A DNA stretch of 64,000 nucleotides, taken from assembly GCF_019740355.2 (NCBI RefSeq), contig NZ_CP091819.1, positions 2,790,001 to 2,854,000 on the forward strand, read 5' to 3'. Below the pieces are notes generated by a model. That model saw only the letters and a list, made by a program, of their open reading frames with translations. It was not told the origin of the DNA and made no database searches. Shown piece after piece: positions 8,570 through 18,529 of this stretch. The translations under genes and the position numbers were made by a program. Numbering within the stretch: position 1 is the stretch's first letter; each line of letters opens with the position of its first letter. This DNA is from Paracrocinitomix mangrovi. GTDB lineage: Bacteria > Bacteroidota > Bacteroidia > Flavobacteriales_D > Crocinitomicaceae.

Positions 8570-9190
8570 ATGAAAAAGACCTTAATCGCCGGAACATTTG
8601 CAGGAGCTTTATTACTTGCTTCTTGTACAGATCATGAAGTAATTCCACCACCGGTTCCTATTGTTGACCTAGCATGTTTATGTGAAGGAACAATTACAAC
8701 TCAAAATGGTGACAGCACTTTCACTTATTCTGACACTTGTACTTATTCTTCGACAAAAACCATTAATACTGGAACTCAATCAAACGCTCAATATCAAACT
8801 CAAATTTTGAATAGTGGAATGAACCAGGGATGGGAAGTTGAAATGAGATCTCTTTATTGGGATGATGATGGGTCAAATAATCCAACTTCAACAGAGTGGC
8901 AAGCTTATTTCAACGGAAATACACAACCAACTTATGCACCAGATGTTGCAGCTGATGGAGTTATTGTGAGATGGACAGATTCAAATGGAGCGGTTTGGGT
9001 AAGTGATACAGGACAAGTTTGTTTAAGTAACTTCACTTACAACTTGTTTACGTATGATTCTGATACAACTGGAGAATATATGGAGTTTGATGCTGTATTA
9101 AACGGACATTTAATGAACTCTGATTATACATTAGACAGTACTATTTGCTTTTCAAATGTGCACATTAAGTCAGCATTTAGAAGAGAATAA
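8570..9190 (+). CDS. Lipoprotein of unknown function, 206 aa
   Basis: Signal peptidase II substrate: the N-terminus MKKTLIAGTFAGALLLASC places the lipid-modified Cys at residue 19. The mature part is Thr/Ser/Asn-rich and probably beta-rich. A short CLCEG near residue 37 and scattered Cys residues suggest disulfides. No catalytic motif is seen. A strong terminator follows, so it appears monocistronic. Its role is unknown; the envelope location is supported by the lipobox. Confidence 0.75.
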   Translation: MKKTLIAGTFAGALLLASCTDHEVIPPPVPIVDLACLCEGTITTQNGDSTFTYSDTCTYSSTKTINTGTQSNAQYQTQILNSGMNQGWEVEMRSLYWDDDGSNNPTSTEWQAYFNGNTQPTYAPDVAADGVIVRWTDSNGAVWVSDTGQVCLSNFTYNLFTYDSDTTGEYMEFDAVLNGHLMNSDYTLDSTICFSNVHIKSAFRRE

Positions 9191-9213
9191 CATATAGATA
9201 AAACATTGAATAA

Positions 9214-9247
9214 AAGGGAGGTTCTTGTGGAGTCTCCCTTTTTTTTA
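9214..9247 (+). terminator. Intrinsic terminator after the lipoprotein gene
   Basis: The 9-bp arms AAAAGGGAG (9214-9222) and CTCCCTTTT (9236-9244) flank a 13-base loop and run into a T tract. Confidence 0.8.
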
Positions 9248-9275
9248 TTAAATTGGTGTAACTTGGACACAAGAA

Positions 9276-9968
9276 ATGGATGAAGTACTAAGAATCGCCA
9301 TAATCGGAGATTACAATTTCGCCTACAATTCGCACAATGCGACAAATCAAGCTCTTCAGCATGCAGAAGAGGTGCTTGACCAACCCCTAAACTTTTATTG
9401 GATAAACGAGAAAGAATGTTGTGAACAGAACGAAACATTCTATGATAGTTATGACGGAATTTTAATTGCTCCGGGTCCATACAGACAACCATTTTATTTC
9501 AATTCTATTATCTCAAAATTATTGGAGAAAAATGTTCCGGTGCTGGGGACAGGAGATAGTTTTAAAAGCTTGGTAGAAACTTATTTCTCAAAAAGAGGAT
9601 TTGATTTAGCCCAAGAAAAAATCATTTCGGATAACTTAATTGATGGTAACCAGTTTACAGGTGTTCAGCTGGATAAAATGTCAGATGAGTTTGAAAAGTT
9701 GTACTTCAACAAAGGAAATATTGAATATAGTTCATCAAGATTTTCAATTTTACCTCAATACTCAGACTTATTAAGTGAAGACTTTGAAATTGGTGCGCGA
9801 AATCAATATTTTGATCCGGAAATATTAAAATCCAGAAAGCACGATTTTATGGTATTTACCATGTTTTGCCCACAAGTGCTTTCAACATCAGATTTACCTC
9901 ATCCAATATTCACTTACTTTATTAAGGCGGTAAGAAGAATTTATGACATTAAGACAAGTCAGTCTTAA
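9276..9968 (+). CDS. CTP-synthase C-terminal-like protein (class I amidotransferase fold, catalytic triad lost)
   Basis: The 230-residue protein matches the glutaminase half of PyrG without the synthetase half. It starts with RIAIIGDYN, has GILIAPGPY at the oxyanion-hole position, and ends with FCPQ...PHPIFTYFIKA where PyrG has FHPE...HPLFxxFxxA. The nucleophile elbow, LGICLGMQ in PyrG, reads LGTGDSFK, so the Cys is Gly. The catalytic His-Pro-Glu has become Cys-Pro-Gln. It belongs near the family called CTP synthase C-terminal region-related (seleno)protein, but glutaminase activity is not expected. Its stop overlaps the convergent biotin carrier gene by 4 bp. Function unknown; a regulatory or binding role is inference. 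Confidence 0.75.
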   Translation: MDEVLRIAIIGDYNFAYNSHNATNQALQHAEEVLDQPLNFYWINEKECCEQNETFYDSYDGILIAPGPYRQPFYFNSIISKLLEKNVPVLGTGDSFKSLVETYFSKRGFDLAQEKIISDNLIDGNQFTGVQLDKMSDEFEKLYFNKGNIEYSSSRFSILPQYSDLLSEDFEIGARNQYFDPEILKSRKHDFMVFTMFCPQVLSTSDLPHPIFTYFIKAVRRIYDIKTSQS

Positions 9969-10432
9969 ACAACATCCAATTCAACAAGTACTTGATTTTT
10001 TTCAACGTTGTCAGACGAAACAACATTTACTTTTTTAATACTGCAATCGTTTTCAGCTTTAAGGACATTTTCCATTTTCATAGCTTCTAAGATCAAAATG
10101 GTGTCGCCCTTAGCAACTTTGTCTCCAGCTTTAACAGCCACATCTAACACTTTACCTGGCATTGGAGCCTTAATGTCAGTGTTTAGGTTGTCTACAGATC
10201 GTTTTATACCCATTTTGTCCAACACAAGGTCTAATTCATTTTTAAAGGCAATGTCATAAACGCGGTGACGGTGACGTACAGTCAATTCTTTGGTAGCCAA
10301 ATCAACATTTAATACTTCAAAGACTTCTACATTTCCATCTTTCTCAACTTCAAAAACATTGTCCGATAAGTGACGAACTACACTTTTGCTCATTTCTTTA
10401 TCTAGCGCTATTGTATTAAACTGATTCACCAT
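9965..10432 (-). CDS. Biotin carboxyl carrier protein (biotin/lipoyl-domain subunit)
   Basis: Carries biotin for an acyl-CoA carboxylase. The C-terminal half (residues ~88-155) is a biotinyl domain with the canonical EAMKMEN motif, whose Lys119 would be biotinylated. The half-motif KAPMPGKVLDV at its start is also typical. The N-terminal ~80 residues form a beta-rich region like the one preceding the biotinyl domain in acetyl/propionyl-CoA carboxylase carrier subunits of Bacteroidota. Carboxylase and transferase subunits are not adjacent. Start ATG 10432 is used; an internal Met at residue 14 is possible. Confidence 0.88.
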   Translation of the reverse strand: MVNQFNTIALDKEMSKSVVRHLSDNVFEVEKDGNVEVFEVLNVDLATKELTVRHRHRVYDIAFKNELDLVLDKMGIKRSVDNLNTDIKAPMPGKVLDVAVKAGDKVAKGDTILILEAMKMENVLKAENDCSIKKVNVVSSDNVEKNQVLVELDVV

Positions 10433-10602
10433 AATAATTGAATAGGAAGCATAAAATTAATCATAAAAAAGGCTACTATAACCAATATTACAAGCTAAAA
10501 TTAGGTTCTTTTTAGACGAACTTTTGTTTAAGCTCGTTTAAATGCGTGGTTTTTTGCTGAATTTTTCGCAAATTTACGTAGGTAGTATTGAGGAACAATA
10601 GG

Positions 10603-12033
10603 ATGAGCAAAGATAAAGAAATCAACAAGTTAAAGGAGGAATTGCTTGCCCTAAAACAAGAGAATGAAAAATTACGCCAACAACTTAATTTCAGTAATAT
10701 TACTCAAACGGTAACTACCCCTCAAGCCTTCCAAGAAATTTTTTTAAAAGCCGAGCAGAACGTTAGAAAGTATTTTAGCGACAGTGAAAGCATTGCTGAA
10801 AATGGTGAAATCAAGATTAGTGGTGAACGATACATTCTAGTTAGAAGTGCAGCTTTATCCTACGAATTTTTAGACGTATTTAAAGAATTATATAGCAATA
10901 AAACCAAAGAAGAAGCTACACAAATTGGGAACAATTTTTTATTTGACATTGCCCATGTACTCGGTAGAGAAGACGCCAAAGATTTTCACAAGAAAATGAA
11001 GTTGAAAGAACCAATTGAAAGGCTCTCTGCCGGTCCGGTTCACTTTGCGTTTACCGGTTGGGCCAATGTGGAAATTTTACCGGAATGTAACCCCGTACCT
11101 AATGAAAACTTTTATTTAAAATACCATCACCACAATTCATTTGAAGCGCAGTCCTGGATAAAGGCGGGTAAAAAATCTGAAATACCGGTATGTACTATGA
11201 ATAGTGGTTATTCTTCGGGTTGGTGTGAAGAAAGTTTTGGAATACCCCTTACGGCAATTGAAATTGAATGTGAGGCACAAGGTGCTGAGAACTGTACGTT
11301 TATTATGGCGCCACCTAATCGAATCTATGAATATCTTAAAAAAGAAGATTCTAACCGAAAAGATGTGGAATATGAAGTGCCGGTATTTTTTGAACGTAAA
11401 TACAACGAAGATCAATTAAGAGATTCTTTAAAGCAAAAGGAAGTGTTATTGCAGGAGGTTCATCACCGAGTAAAGAATAACCTACAGGTGATTTCAAGCT
11501 TGTTAAATCTTCAAAAAGAAAACATAAAAGACCCTAAACTTAGAAAGGAGTTTGATACAAGTATTGCCCGTGTAAACACTATGGCACGAGTGCAAGAAAT
11601 GATTTATGGTAGCAAGAATTTATCTTCTGTAAACATTGAAAAATACATGTCAAAATTGATAAGGTCACTTTACCAATTTTTTGACCCTACGAAATCTAAA
11701 TTCACTTTTGATGTTAACATAGATGTTGATGAAGTAAAGTTTGATCCGGATGTAGCTATTCCGCTGGGATTAATCATTAATGAAATTGCATTCAATTCCT
11801 TTAAACACGCCTTTGATGAGGAGGGTAATTTTTATATCAAATTGACCCAAAAAGGAGATCAGTATAAATTGATTGCAGGAGACAATGGTAAAGGGATAGA
11901 CCAGGATGTTACGACCAATGGGATAGGTGTTTCTTTAATTAAAATTCTCTGTGATCAAATTGATGCAAAATTGACTATAGACAATTCAACAAAGGGTCTT
12001 GTTTACATTATGGAATTCAATATGAAGCGCTAA
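10603..12033 (+). CDS. Cytosolic sensor histidine kinase with XylR_N/V4R sensor and HisKA_2 core
   Basis: The 476-residue kinase starts with a Lys/Glu-rich coiled coil (residues ~1-35). An XylR_N-like segment follows, with [16 protein letters not shown] near 148, and then a V4R domain (~195-235: [23 protein letters not shown]) of the sort that binds small ligands. The transmitter has HisKA_2 ([11 protein letters not shown], His at 287-288) and HATPase motifs ([19 protein letters not shown]). No membrane segment is present, so it senses an intracellular signal. I prefer ATG 10603 over an in-frame TTG 15 bases upstream. No response regulator is adjacent, so it is an orphan kinase. It converges on eamA with a 4-bp overlap. 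Confidence 0.88.
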   Translation: MSKDKEINKLKEELLALKQENEKLRQQLNFSNITQTVTTPQAFQEIFLKAEQNVRKYFSDSESIAENGEIKISGERYILVRSAALSYEFLDVFKELYSNKTKEEATQIGNNFLFDIAHVLGREDAKDFHKKMKLKEPIERLSAGPVHFAFTGWANVEILPECNPVPNENFYLKYHHHNSFEAQSWIKAGKKSEIPVCTMNSGYSSGWCEESFGIPLTAIEIECEAQGAENCTFIMAPPNRIYEYLKKEDSNRKDVEYEVPVFFERKYNEDQLRDSLKQKEVLLQEVHHRVKNNLQVISSLLNLQKENIKDPKLRKEFDTSIARVNTMARVQEMIYGSKNLSSVNIEKYMSKLIRSLYQFFDPTKSKFTFDVNIDVDEVKFDPDVAIPLGLIINEIAFNSFKHAFDEEGNFYIKLTQKGDQYKLIAGDNGKGIDQDVTTNGIGVSLIKILCDQIDAKLTIDNSTKGLVYIMEFNMKR

Positions 12034-12959
12034 GCTTTTTTCGTCTTGAATAATCTTTGCAAGTCTTGCGGACGAATTACCAAATAGACACCAATAAAAA
12101 CCAAGAAAGCACAAATTATCTTGGATGCACTTAGATCTCCGGTATAATCTTGTAATCCCCAAAGTGAGAATAGAATTACGAATAAGGTGGATAAAATGGG
12201 TTGTAAATAGATGTAAACAGCAGCAATTGCCGGACTTAGTTGTTTCATGGCAAAAACATTTAACAAATAAGGGACAAAGGTTACTCCTACCACTACAAAA
12301 AGTATAGCAAATAACTCAGAGGAGCTCAAAGCTGACCAATTTACTTCGGCCACTTCTTTGCTACTTGGCGCCCAAATCAACACATAGATTAATCCAAAGG
12401 TAAATACCCAGGTTATTACGGTTATTGGCCTATACTTTGACATTAGTGGTTTTACTAAAACCAAATAAAAAGCATATGAAGTAGCATTTAGTAAAATCAA
12501 TATATCTCCTTCTCCGGATGCAAAGCCATCTGCTGAGTTTTGTAGGATAAAAAAGATAGAACCAATTGCACCAATCAATACACCTAAAACCTGTAAAAAC
12601 TTCACCTTTTCTTTGAGTACAATGGCAGATAAAATCAACACCAGGATTGGCGTTGTGGTCATAATAATAGGTGCATTTATTGGAGAAGTACGCATTAACC
12701 CGTTAAAGAACAATGTTTGATTCACAGCTACACCAAACAAACCACAAATAGCCAACCTACCCAAGTCTTTTTTGTTGACTTTTTCATATTTAAAGGATAA
12801 AACAAGCCAAAAAAGAGCAACAGCTCCTAAACCTCGAATCAAAATAAAACCGTTTGGCCCAACCACATTGTTCATTAATCCTTTTGCCACTACATAGTTG
12901 ATTCCGTACATTAATTGTACAACAAATAGTGCAAGATGAAACTGAAAGTGTCCTCGCAT
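12030..12959 (-). CDS. EamA-family (DMT) transporter
   Basis: Inner-membrane transporter of the drug/metabolite superfamily. The 309 residues contain about ten hydrophobic helices arranged as two EamA repeats. The first ends near [19 protein letters not shown] (~115-135); the second ends with the matching GVYLVI near residue 295, after a [12 protein letters not shown] helix. Substrate cannot be read from sequence. It is the last gene of an asnS-arsC-eamA run, 1 bp after the ArsC-like stop. Confidence 0.88.
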   Translation of the reverse strand: MRGHFQFHLALFVVQLMYGINYVVAKGLMNNVVGPNGFILIRGLGAVALFWLVLSFKYEKVNKKDLGRLAICGLFGVAVNQTLFFNGLMRTSPINAPIIMTTTPILVLILSAIVLKEKVKFLQVLGVLIGAIGSIFFILQNSADGFASGEGDILILLNATSYAFYLVLVKPLMSKYRPITVITWVFTFGLIYVLIWAPSSKEVAEVNWSALSSSELFAILFVVVGVTFVPYLLNVFAMKQLSPAIAAVYIYLQPILSTLFVILFSLWGLQDYTGDLSASKIICAFLVFIGVYLVIRPQDLQRLFKTKKA

Positions 12960-12960
12960 T

Positions 12961-13317
12961 TTAGCTGTTTGATACAGCTTCTTTAGCTGCAGCTACTGTT
13001 TTAGCAGCATTTCCAATAAAAATTTGATCATTATAAATCATAACAGGACGCTTTAAAAAAGTATACTCATCAATAATCAATTGACGGATATCTTTTTCAC
13101 TGAGGTTTTTATCTGCCAGCCCCATTGATTTATACTTCATAGCTCTTTTAGAAAAAAGTACTTCTGCAGATCCCGCAAGTTTGATCATTTCATCAACTTG
13201 CTGAGGAGTCATTCTGTCTGTTTTGATATCCTGCAACTCAAAAGAATTGTCTAAATCCCATTCTTTTAATATGCGTTGGCAAGTAGAGCAGGTATGCAAA
13301 TAATACACTTTTTTCAT
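12961..13317 (-). CDS. ArsC/Spx-family thioredoxin-fold protein
   Basis: A 118-residue protein of the arsenate reductase/Spx/YffB superfamily. It has an N-terminal redox site Cys10-Ser-Thr-Cys13 and the family's LFSKRAMKYKSMGL and KRPVMIYNDQIFIGN segments, the latter corresponding to the cis-Pro region. The Arg trio typical of true arsenate reductases is not evident and no ars genes are near, so an arsenate role is unlikely; a thiol-redox or regulatory role fits better (inference). It lies 13 bp downstream of asnS in the same operon. Confidence 0.85.
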   Translation of the reverse strand: MKKVYYLHTCSTCQRILKEWDLDNSFELQDIKTDRMTPQQVDEMIKLAGSAEVLFSKRAMKYKSMGLADKNLSEKDIRQLIIDEYTFLKRPVMIYNDQIFIGNAAKTVAAAKEAVSNS

Positions 13318-13330
13318 CAGCCTGATATTT

Positions 13331-14785
13331 TTAGAATTCAGCTTTTTTCGGAGTTCTAGGGAATGGAATAACGTCTCTAATATTGGTCATTCCTGTAACA
13401 AACATTACCATTCTTTCAAACCCTAACCCAAATCCTGCATGCGGAACTGTTCCAAATTTTCTGGTTTCTAAATACCACCACAATTCTTCTTCAGGGATAT
13501 TGAATTCAGCAATTTTTTGTTTCAAAACATCATAACGTTCTTCTCTTTGTGAACCTCCAATGATTTCTCCAATTCCTGGGAATAAAATATCCATTGCAGC
13601 AACCGTATCACCCGGAACACCATCTTTCTTCTCATTTAATCGCATATAAAATGCTTTAAAAGAAGCGGGATAATCCGTGATTATAACAGGCTTGTTAAAG
13701 TGTTTTTCAACTAAAAATCGCTCGTGCTCAGATTGTAAATCAGATCCCCATTCAACCGGGAATTTGAATTTGTTCTTTTTGTAAGGCTTTGAGTTCAGCA
13801 ATATGTTGATGGCCTCTGTATATGTAATTCTTTCAAAGTTATTTTCAACCACAAATTTTAAACGCTCAATTAAAGGCATTTCATTTCTTTCAGCCTGAGG
13901 TTTAGTGCTGTCTTCTTTAACTTCTCTTTCATTTAAGAATTCCAAATCATCAGCATTGTTTTCCATTATGTACTTCACTACATAAGTAAGAAAATCTTCT
14001 GCTAAATCCATATTGTCAACAATGTCTGCAAAAGCAACTTCCGGCTCAATCATCCAAAATTCTGCAAGGTGTCTTGCAGTGTTAGAGTTTTCCGCTCTAA
14101 ATGTCGGACCAAAAGTATAAACCTTGCTCAATGCCAAGGCAGCCAATTCAGCTTCTAATTGACCAGAAACAGTAAGGTTAGTTTCTTTACCAAAAAAGTC
14201 TTCTTCCCAATTAACAGAACCGTCATCTTTCAATGGTGGGTTTTTTGGGTCTAAGGTTGATACACGGAACATTTCTCCTGCACCCTCAGCATCTGAACCA
14301 GTTACAATAGGAGTATGGATATAGTAATATCCATTGTCATTGAAGTATTTGTGAATGGCATATGCTACAGCATGTCTGATTCTGAAAACAGCACCAAAAG
14401 TGTTCGTTCTAAATCTCAAATGAGCCTGTTCTCTCAAAAACTCCATTGAATGTTTTTTAGGTTGCATTACCGTTTTACTTACTTCATCCGGATTTGCTTC
14501 TCCTAAAACTTCAATAGCAGATACTTCAATTTCTATTGACTGACCACTCCCTTGAGAGGCAACAACATTTCCTGTGACACTTACAGCAGCAGCAGTAGAT
14601 ACTTTTGAAAGGACAGACTCGTCTATTTTTTCAAAATCTACAACCGCTTGAATATTCTTGATAGTAGAACCATCATTGATCTGAATAAATCTATTAGATC
14701 TAAAGGCTTTTACCCATCCTTTAACATTTACTTCTGCGCCAATTTTCTCTTCGGCTAATAGTTGTTTGATTTCAGTTCTTTTCAT
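13331..14785 (-). CDS. asnS: Asparaginyl-tRNA synthetase
   Basis: Class IIb aminoacyl-tRNA synthetase that charges tRNA-Asn. The 484-residue length is normal. Residues ~15-105 form the OB-fold anticodon-binding domain ([22 protein letters not shown]). The class II core has motif 2 ([25 protein letters not shown]) and motif 3 ([17 protein letters not shown]). The [11 protein letters not shown] form and [11 protein letters not shown] are AsnRS-specific rather than AspRS. First gene of the operon with arsC-like and eamA genes. Confidence 0.96.
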   Translation of the reverse strand: MKRTEIKQLLAEEKIGAEVNVKGWVKAFRSNRFIQINDGSTIKNIQAVVDFEKIDESVLSKVSTAAAVSVTGNVVASQGSGQSIEIEVSAIEVLGEANPDEVSKTVMQPKKHSMEFLREQAHLRFRTNTFGAVFRIRHAVAYAIHKYFNDNGYYYIHTPIVTGSDAEGAGEMFRVSTLDPKNPPLKDDGSVNWEEDFFGKETNLTVSGQLEAELAALALSKVYTFGPTFRAENSNTARHLAEFWMIEPEVAFADIVDNMDLAEDFLTYVVKYIMENNADDLEFLNEREVKEDSTKPQAERNEMPLIERLKFVVENNFERITYTEAINILLNSKPYKKNKFKFPVEWGSDLQSEHERFLVEKHFNKPVIITDYPASFKAFYMRLNEKKDGVPGDTVAAMDILFPGIGEIIGGSQREERYDVLKQKIAEFNIPEEELWWYLETRKFGTVPHAGFGLGFERMVMFVTGMTNIRDVIPFPRTPKKAEF

Positions 14786-14917
14786 TGTGCGTCAACACTT
14801 AATTTTCAAAAGACGCAAAGTTAGGATTCTTCAGTTAAAAAACTGATGACCACATTCATTTTTTACTGTGCAAAAAAGCACAATGGATAAGCCGGAAAAG
14901 AGAATGATAGAATTGTA

Positions 14918-16468
14918 CTACTTCAAACTAACTTTAAAGTCAATTACTTTGGTTCCACTAGTTAATCTTCCAATATACATTCCGCTTGTTAATTCAGAAA
15001 GATCTACCTCAAAGAAAGTAGTTGTATTGTTAGCATTATTATCTGTGTAAACTAATTGACCTTGTTGATTGAATATGTTTAATTCAACTTGATTTAAAAA
15101 CTCAGGTAACTCAACAAAGAATAATCCATTAGTTGGATTAGGGAAAATGTTGATTTCTGTATAGTCATAATCTTTAACAGACATAAAACCTGACTTAAAA
15201 ATCTCGTCATTGTCAATTAGGAAATCTAAATCTTCTAACATTTGACCGCTTTGAGTAACGCTAAATGTGTAGGTAGATACTTGATTGTATCCAGGAAGAT
15301 CAATCACAATGTCATAATTTCCAAGTGGAACATATGCAAATTCAAAGAACCCATTCGCATCAGTAGTAGATTGCGCATAGGTATTGTTGTCAACATCTCT
15401 TAAGAACACCTCAACTCCTTCTGCAAATACAATAGGAGCTTTCGTAAAGCCGTTTGGTCCATATCCTAAAGTACCATTAACTGTAGTTCCGCCACTTAAA
15501 TTGATGCTTTGGAAAGGAGTGATATCTGCAGTATTAGTACTTGACAAGGCAGTATTTACTTCAGTTGCATTGATCCAGTCTATTACATCTGTATAGTAAG
15601 TTGCCACAACATCACTCATGTTAATTGGAACTGAACGTAACAAATAAGTTGCTTCAGCTGCCACAGTAAAGTCATATTGATTGCTACTGTTAACTGCTGC
15701 AGTGGCAATCAAAGAATAAGTATTTGGCGTAACGTTTGTATTTTTTTGATAAAGCTCCACAACTCCGTTATAAACCCCTCCATAAATGATGGTTCCGTTT
15801 ATAGAAGTAATAGGAGTTACAGTAATTGTTAAGTTGTCAGAGAAATATCCATCAAATGAGTTTCCACAGTGTGAGCTCAAAACATTGCCAATAGAAATGT
15901 TTGGATTACTAAAATCAAAAAGCGCTTTGATATGGTTATCATTCAATACCTGAACAGAGTTACCTACGGGTAAAATAGTGAAGGTTCCTTGTGTCAGGTA
16001 AATAGTGTTGTCAGTTGCCTGCGAAAAATGTGTGTTTTCCGTTGTTATCGTTACCGGTAAAATTTGGTTGATTGCTCCTGTTTCAGGCGCAGTTGACATC
16101 AGTGCAGGAGGAGCAGTATTTGGTCCAACATAAAACCCATTGTTCAATGTAACCATGTCTCCAACATTGCTATCATAAACCTCAACATTATAGTTTCCTA
16201 AAGGAGAAAGGTTTGAAATTCTTACGTCAAAATCAACGGTTGTAGAGGTAACATTATTTACATTTAAAACCTCTAATTGTTGCGAGTTTTGAGTCACTTT
16301 GACTACAGTTGAAGTAGCAGCTGTAAAATTGGTGTTGGTTCCGCTTATTGAAACCGGTAAAGACCATGTTCCTGTATTAGCAGAATTGGGAGAAACTGAA
16401 GAAATGCTTTGAGCAAATGTGCTTAACCCTAACAATACGGCTGATGACACTAAAATTAACTTTTTCAT
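14918..16468 (-). CDS. Secreted T9SS cargo protein with carboxypeptidase-regulatory-like domains
   Basis: A 516-residue secreted protein with an N-terminal Sec signal (MKKLILVSSAVLLGLSTFAQ). Two IPT/TIG-like beta-sandwich regions follow (SSVSPNSANTGTW... and STAPETGAINQILP). Two CarboxypepD_reg-like repeats come next (SINGTIIYGGVYNGVVELYQK and a YGPNGFTKAPIVFAEGVEVFL region that includes TTDANGFFEFAYVPLGNYDI). The last ~75 residues are a T9SS type A sorting domain (IFPNPTNGLFFVEL ... GMYIGRL ... FKVSLK) directing export and surface attachment. No enzyme domain is present, so a structural or adhesive role is likely. Monocistronic by spacing. Confidence 0.85.
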   Translation of the reverse strand: MKKLILVSSAVLLGLSTFAQSISSVSPNSANTGTWSLPVSISGTNTNFTAATSTVVKVTQNSQQLEVLNVNNVTSTTVDFDVRISNLSPLGNYNVEVYDSNVGDMVTLNNGFYVGPNTAPPALMSTAPETGAINQILPVTITTENTHFSQATDNTIYLTQGTFTILPVGNSVQVLNDNHIKALFDFSNPNISIGNVLSSHCGNSFDGYFSDNLTITVTPITSINGTIIYGGVYNGVVELYQKNTNVTPNTYSLIATAAVNSSNQYDFTVAAEATYLLRSVPINMSDVVATYYTDVIDWINATEVNTALSSTNTADITPFQSINLSGGTTVNGTLGYGPNGFTKAPIVFAEGVEVFLRDVDNNTYAQSTTDANGFFEFAYVPLGNYDIVIDLPGYNQVSTYTFSVTQSGQMLEDLDFLIDNDEIFKSGFMSVKDYDYTEINIFPNPTNGLFFVELPEFLNQVELNIFNQQGQLVYTDNNANNTTTFFEVDLSELTSGMYIGRLTSGTKVIDFKVSLK

Positions 16469-16522
16469 ATTTTGGATATAAATTCAGGCCAAATTACGGA
16501 TAAAATTCCTTGAATCAAACAA

Positions 16523-18430
16523 TTATCCGGCTAAGTATACATCAGCACAATACTTTCTGAGCTCATCTTCGTAACTTCTACTACTTTTTCTAGCCATAAT
16601 GGATATCTGATACAATAGTTCTTCGCTTTGTAATGCACTTTCCAAAAACGCTTCAAAAGGAGGGTCATCATGCAGTTCCATAAGCCAATAACACTTAGCT
16701 TTCAGAATAGGAATCAAAATACTTTTGTAATGAGGTGGTTCCCATTCTGGTAACACTTTTAAAATTTCTAGCAAAGCCGGATCGATCTCTCCTTTGTTAT
16801 ACAAGACCGCCGCTTTATTTATAAGTGCATCTGAAAAAAGTGGATTTATTTTAATGGCTTTATCAAAATATGTTTCTGCTTGTTCCATTTCTCCCATGAT
16901 GTAGTAAGTTGAACCAATATTGTTTAATACATGTACATGATATGGATTTCTCTTTTCAGCATCCAGATAAAGTTGCAATGCCATTTCAAAATTTTGTGCG
17001 CCATAATAGTAATTACCCTTGTACCAACTAATAGGGGTTGAAGTGGCATCTATAGTGTAGAAATCAGTGTTAATTTTTTCAATTTCAGTGATCTTTCCGT
17101 TGAGTTGATATTTAATTAAATGTTGCTCATTTTGGTAACGATAAATACTTATCCAAGCTACCAGAATCAATAGTATAAACCAGGTTGATTTTAAAATCCA
17201 TAAATAAACATTTCCAACAGCTTTGAGCCTTTTTATAGATATTGCCGGGATAATTCCTAAAATGAACAAGGTGGTTAATTCAATTCGTTCAAAAGGAAAT
17301 GAGAAAAAGGCAATTGCTGAAAAGCAAAAGAAGATAGACAAGCTGACAAATTTGAAAAACACATCTTGTTTCCATTTGATGATTTTCAAGAGGATAAATC
17401 CGAAAATAAATAACAGCAAAATCAAACCAACTACTCCTTGTTCGGTTAAAATATGGACAAACTCGTTGTGTGCTCTTTGATAATAGACTTCACTTTGCTC
17501 AGCCTGTGTGAATCTAAGAGGAGAATTTAATATTTGAATTTTCCAATCTGCAGTTCCCTGACCAATAATTGGACTTTCCTGCCAGATGTCAATTGAGTTC
17601 TTCCAAATTCTGAGTCGTTCATTTCCGCTTCCATAATTGGTTTCTAACAGATAAGAAATTTTGTTGTTTCCGGATTTTGCGACAATAAAAAAGGAAGAAA
17701 TGGCTAAAAAGGGCAACAATAAAAGAGTGATTTTTAATTTTTTGTTTTTCACTTTTAATGTCCAAAAAATGAAAAGAAGCATGGGATAAATTCCAAAAGC
17801 TATAAGGTATGCTGTTCGGTTTTGGAGTAAGAGGATCAATGCTAGAAAAAGCAACACAATGATTCCGGTAAAGATATTTTTCCAATAACTTTTTGACCAG
17901 AGTGAAATAATAAAGGGAATGCTAATAGTCAAAAATTGAGCAAATTGGTTTCGGTGCCCGAATGAATAACGGTATTGATATGTGCTTTTGTGGCTATATA
18001 CGCCTTGAATAATATCATTCAGAATATCATAGAGTGTATACACGACAAGTGGAGTAAGTAGGACAATCAATATGATTGCTATTATCTGCCAGCCACTTTT
18101 GAGCAGTTCAAGTTGTAGGATTATAGTGGTTGAGACAATACTTAGTAGTGGCGGTATTAGTACTAAAACGCCATCCCAGGGATTATTTGATCTGAGTGAA
18201 TTAAGCCCAATGAAAAGAAGTAGAACTAAAACTGTGATTTGTAAAATTGGGTTGACTTGATATTCATTTTTCAATAGCAGAAGTGGAGTTATCAAGAGAG
18301 CTGCTAAACATATCCATTTTGGAAGGGTTGAATAGTTCTGAATGTCTCCTGCTTCCACATAAATGAAAATAGCAAACATCAAAATCAATAATATGATTTT
18401 CAAATCTGTTATGTCCAGGATTTTCTTCAC
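16523..18430 (-). CDS. O-antigen ligase-like membrane protein with C-terminal TPR repeats
   Basis: The 635-residue protein has ~11 hydrophobic segments over residues 1-420. Between them lies the Wzy_C signature region (GNERLRIWKNSIDIWQESPIIGQG and AHNEFVHILTEQGVVGLIL), which marks O-antigen ligases and related glycan ligases. Residues ~450-600 hold TPR-type repeats (NPYHVHVLNNIGSTYYIMGEMEQAETYFDKAIKINP). The combination is widespread in Bacteroidota and may serve a ligase for O-antigen or exopolysaccharide, or for protein glycosylation. No polysaccharide cluster surrounds it, so the acceptor is unknown. Confidence 0.82.
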   Translation of the reverse strand: MKKILDITDLKIILLILMFAIFIYVEAGDIQNYSTLPKWICLAALLITPLLLLKNEYQVNPILQITVLVLLLFIGLNSLRSNNPWDGVLVLIPPLLSIVSTTIILQLELLKSGWQIIAIILIVLLTPLVVYTLYDILNDIIQGVYSHKSTYQYRYSFGHRNQFAQFLTISIPFIISLWSKSYWKNIFTGIIVLLFLALILLLQNRTAYLIAFGIYPMLLFIFWTLKVKNKKLKITLLLLPFLAISSFFIVAKSGNNKISYLLETNYGSGNERLRIWKNSIDIWQESPIIGQGTADWKIQILNSPLRFTQAEQSEVYYQRAHNEFVHILTEQGVVGLILLLFIFGFILLKIIKWKQDVFFKFVSLSIFFCFSAIAFFSFPFERIELTTLFILGIIPAISIKRLKAVGNVYLWILKSTWFILLILVAWISIYRYQNEQHLIKYQLNGKITEIEKINTDFYTIDATSTPISWYKGNYYYGAQNFEMALQLYLDAEKRNPYHVHVLNNIGSTYYIMGEMEQAETYFDKAIKINPLFSDALINKAAVLYNKGEIDPALLEILKVLPEWEPPHYKSILIPILKAKCYWLMELHDDPPFEAFLESALQSEELLYQISIMARKSSRSYEDELRKYCADVYLAG

Positions 18431-18505
18431 AATTGTTTTAGGTATAGCGTTCTAAATTAATGATCCTATGTAATTCAAATCACAAAAGAACGACTATAGT
18501 ATATA

Positions 18506-18513
18506 TACATTTG
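18506..18513 (+). promoter_or_regulatory. -7 element of the thioredoxin gene
   Basis: TACATTTG matches TAnnTTTG and ends 16 bases before the ATG at 18530. No -33 match is apparent. Confidence 0.45.
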
Positions 18514-18529
18514 TACTAAAATTAATGAA

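Noticed and set aside
12961-13317. Arsenate reductase function
   Set aside because: The fold and CxxC are present, but there are no ars genes and the context is a tRNA synthetase operon; a general ArsC/Spx label is safer.
16523-18430. Polysaccharide biosynthesis cluster
   Set aside because: Only the O-antigen-ligase-like gene is present; its neighbours are a T9SS cargo protein and thioredoxin.
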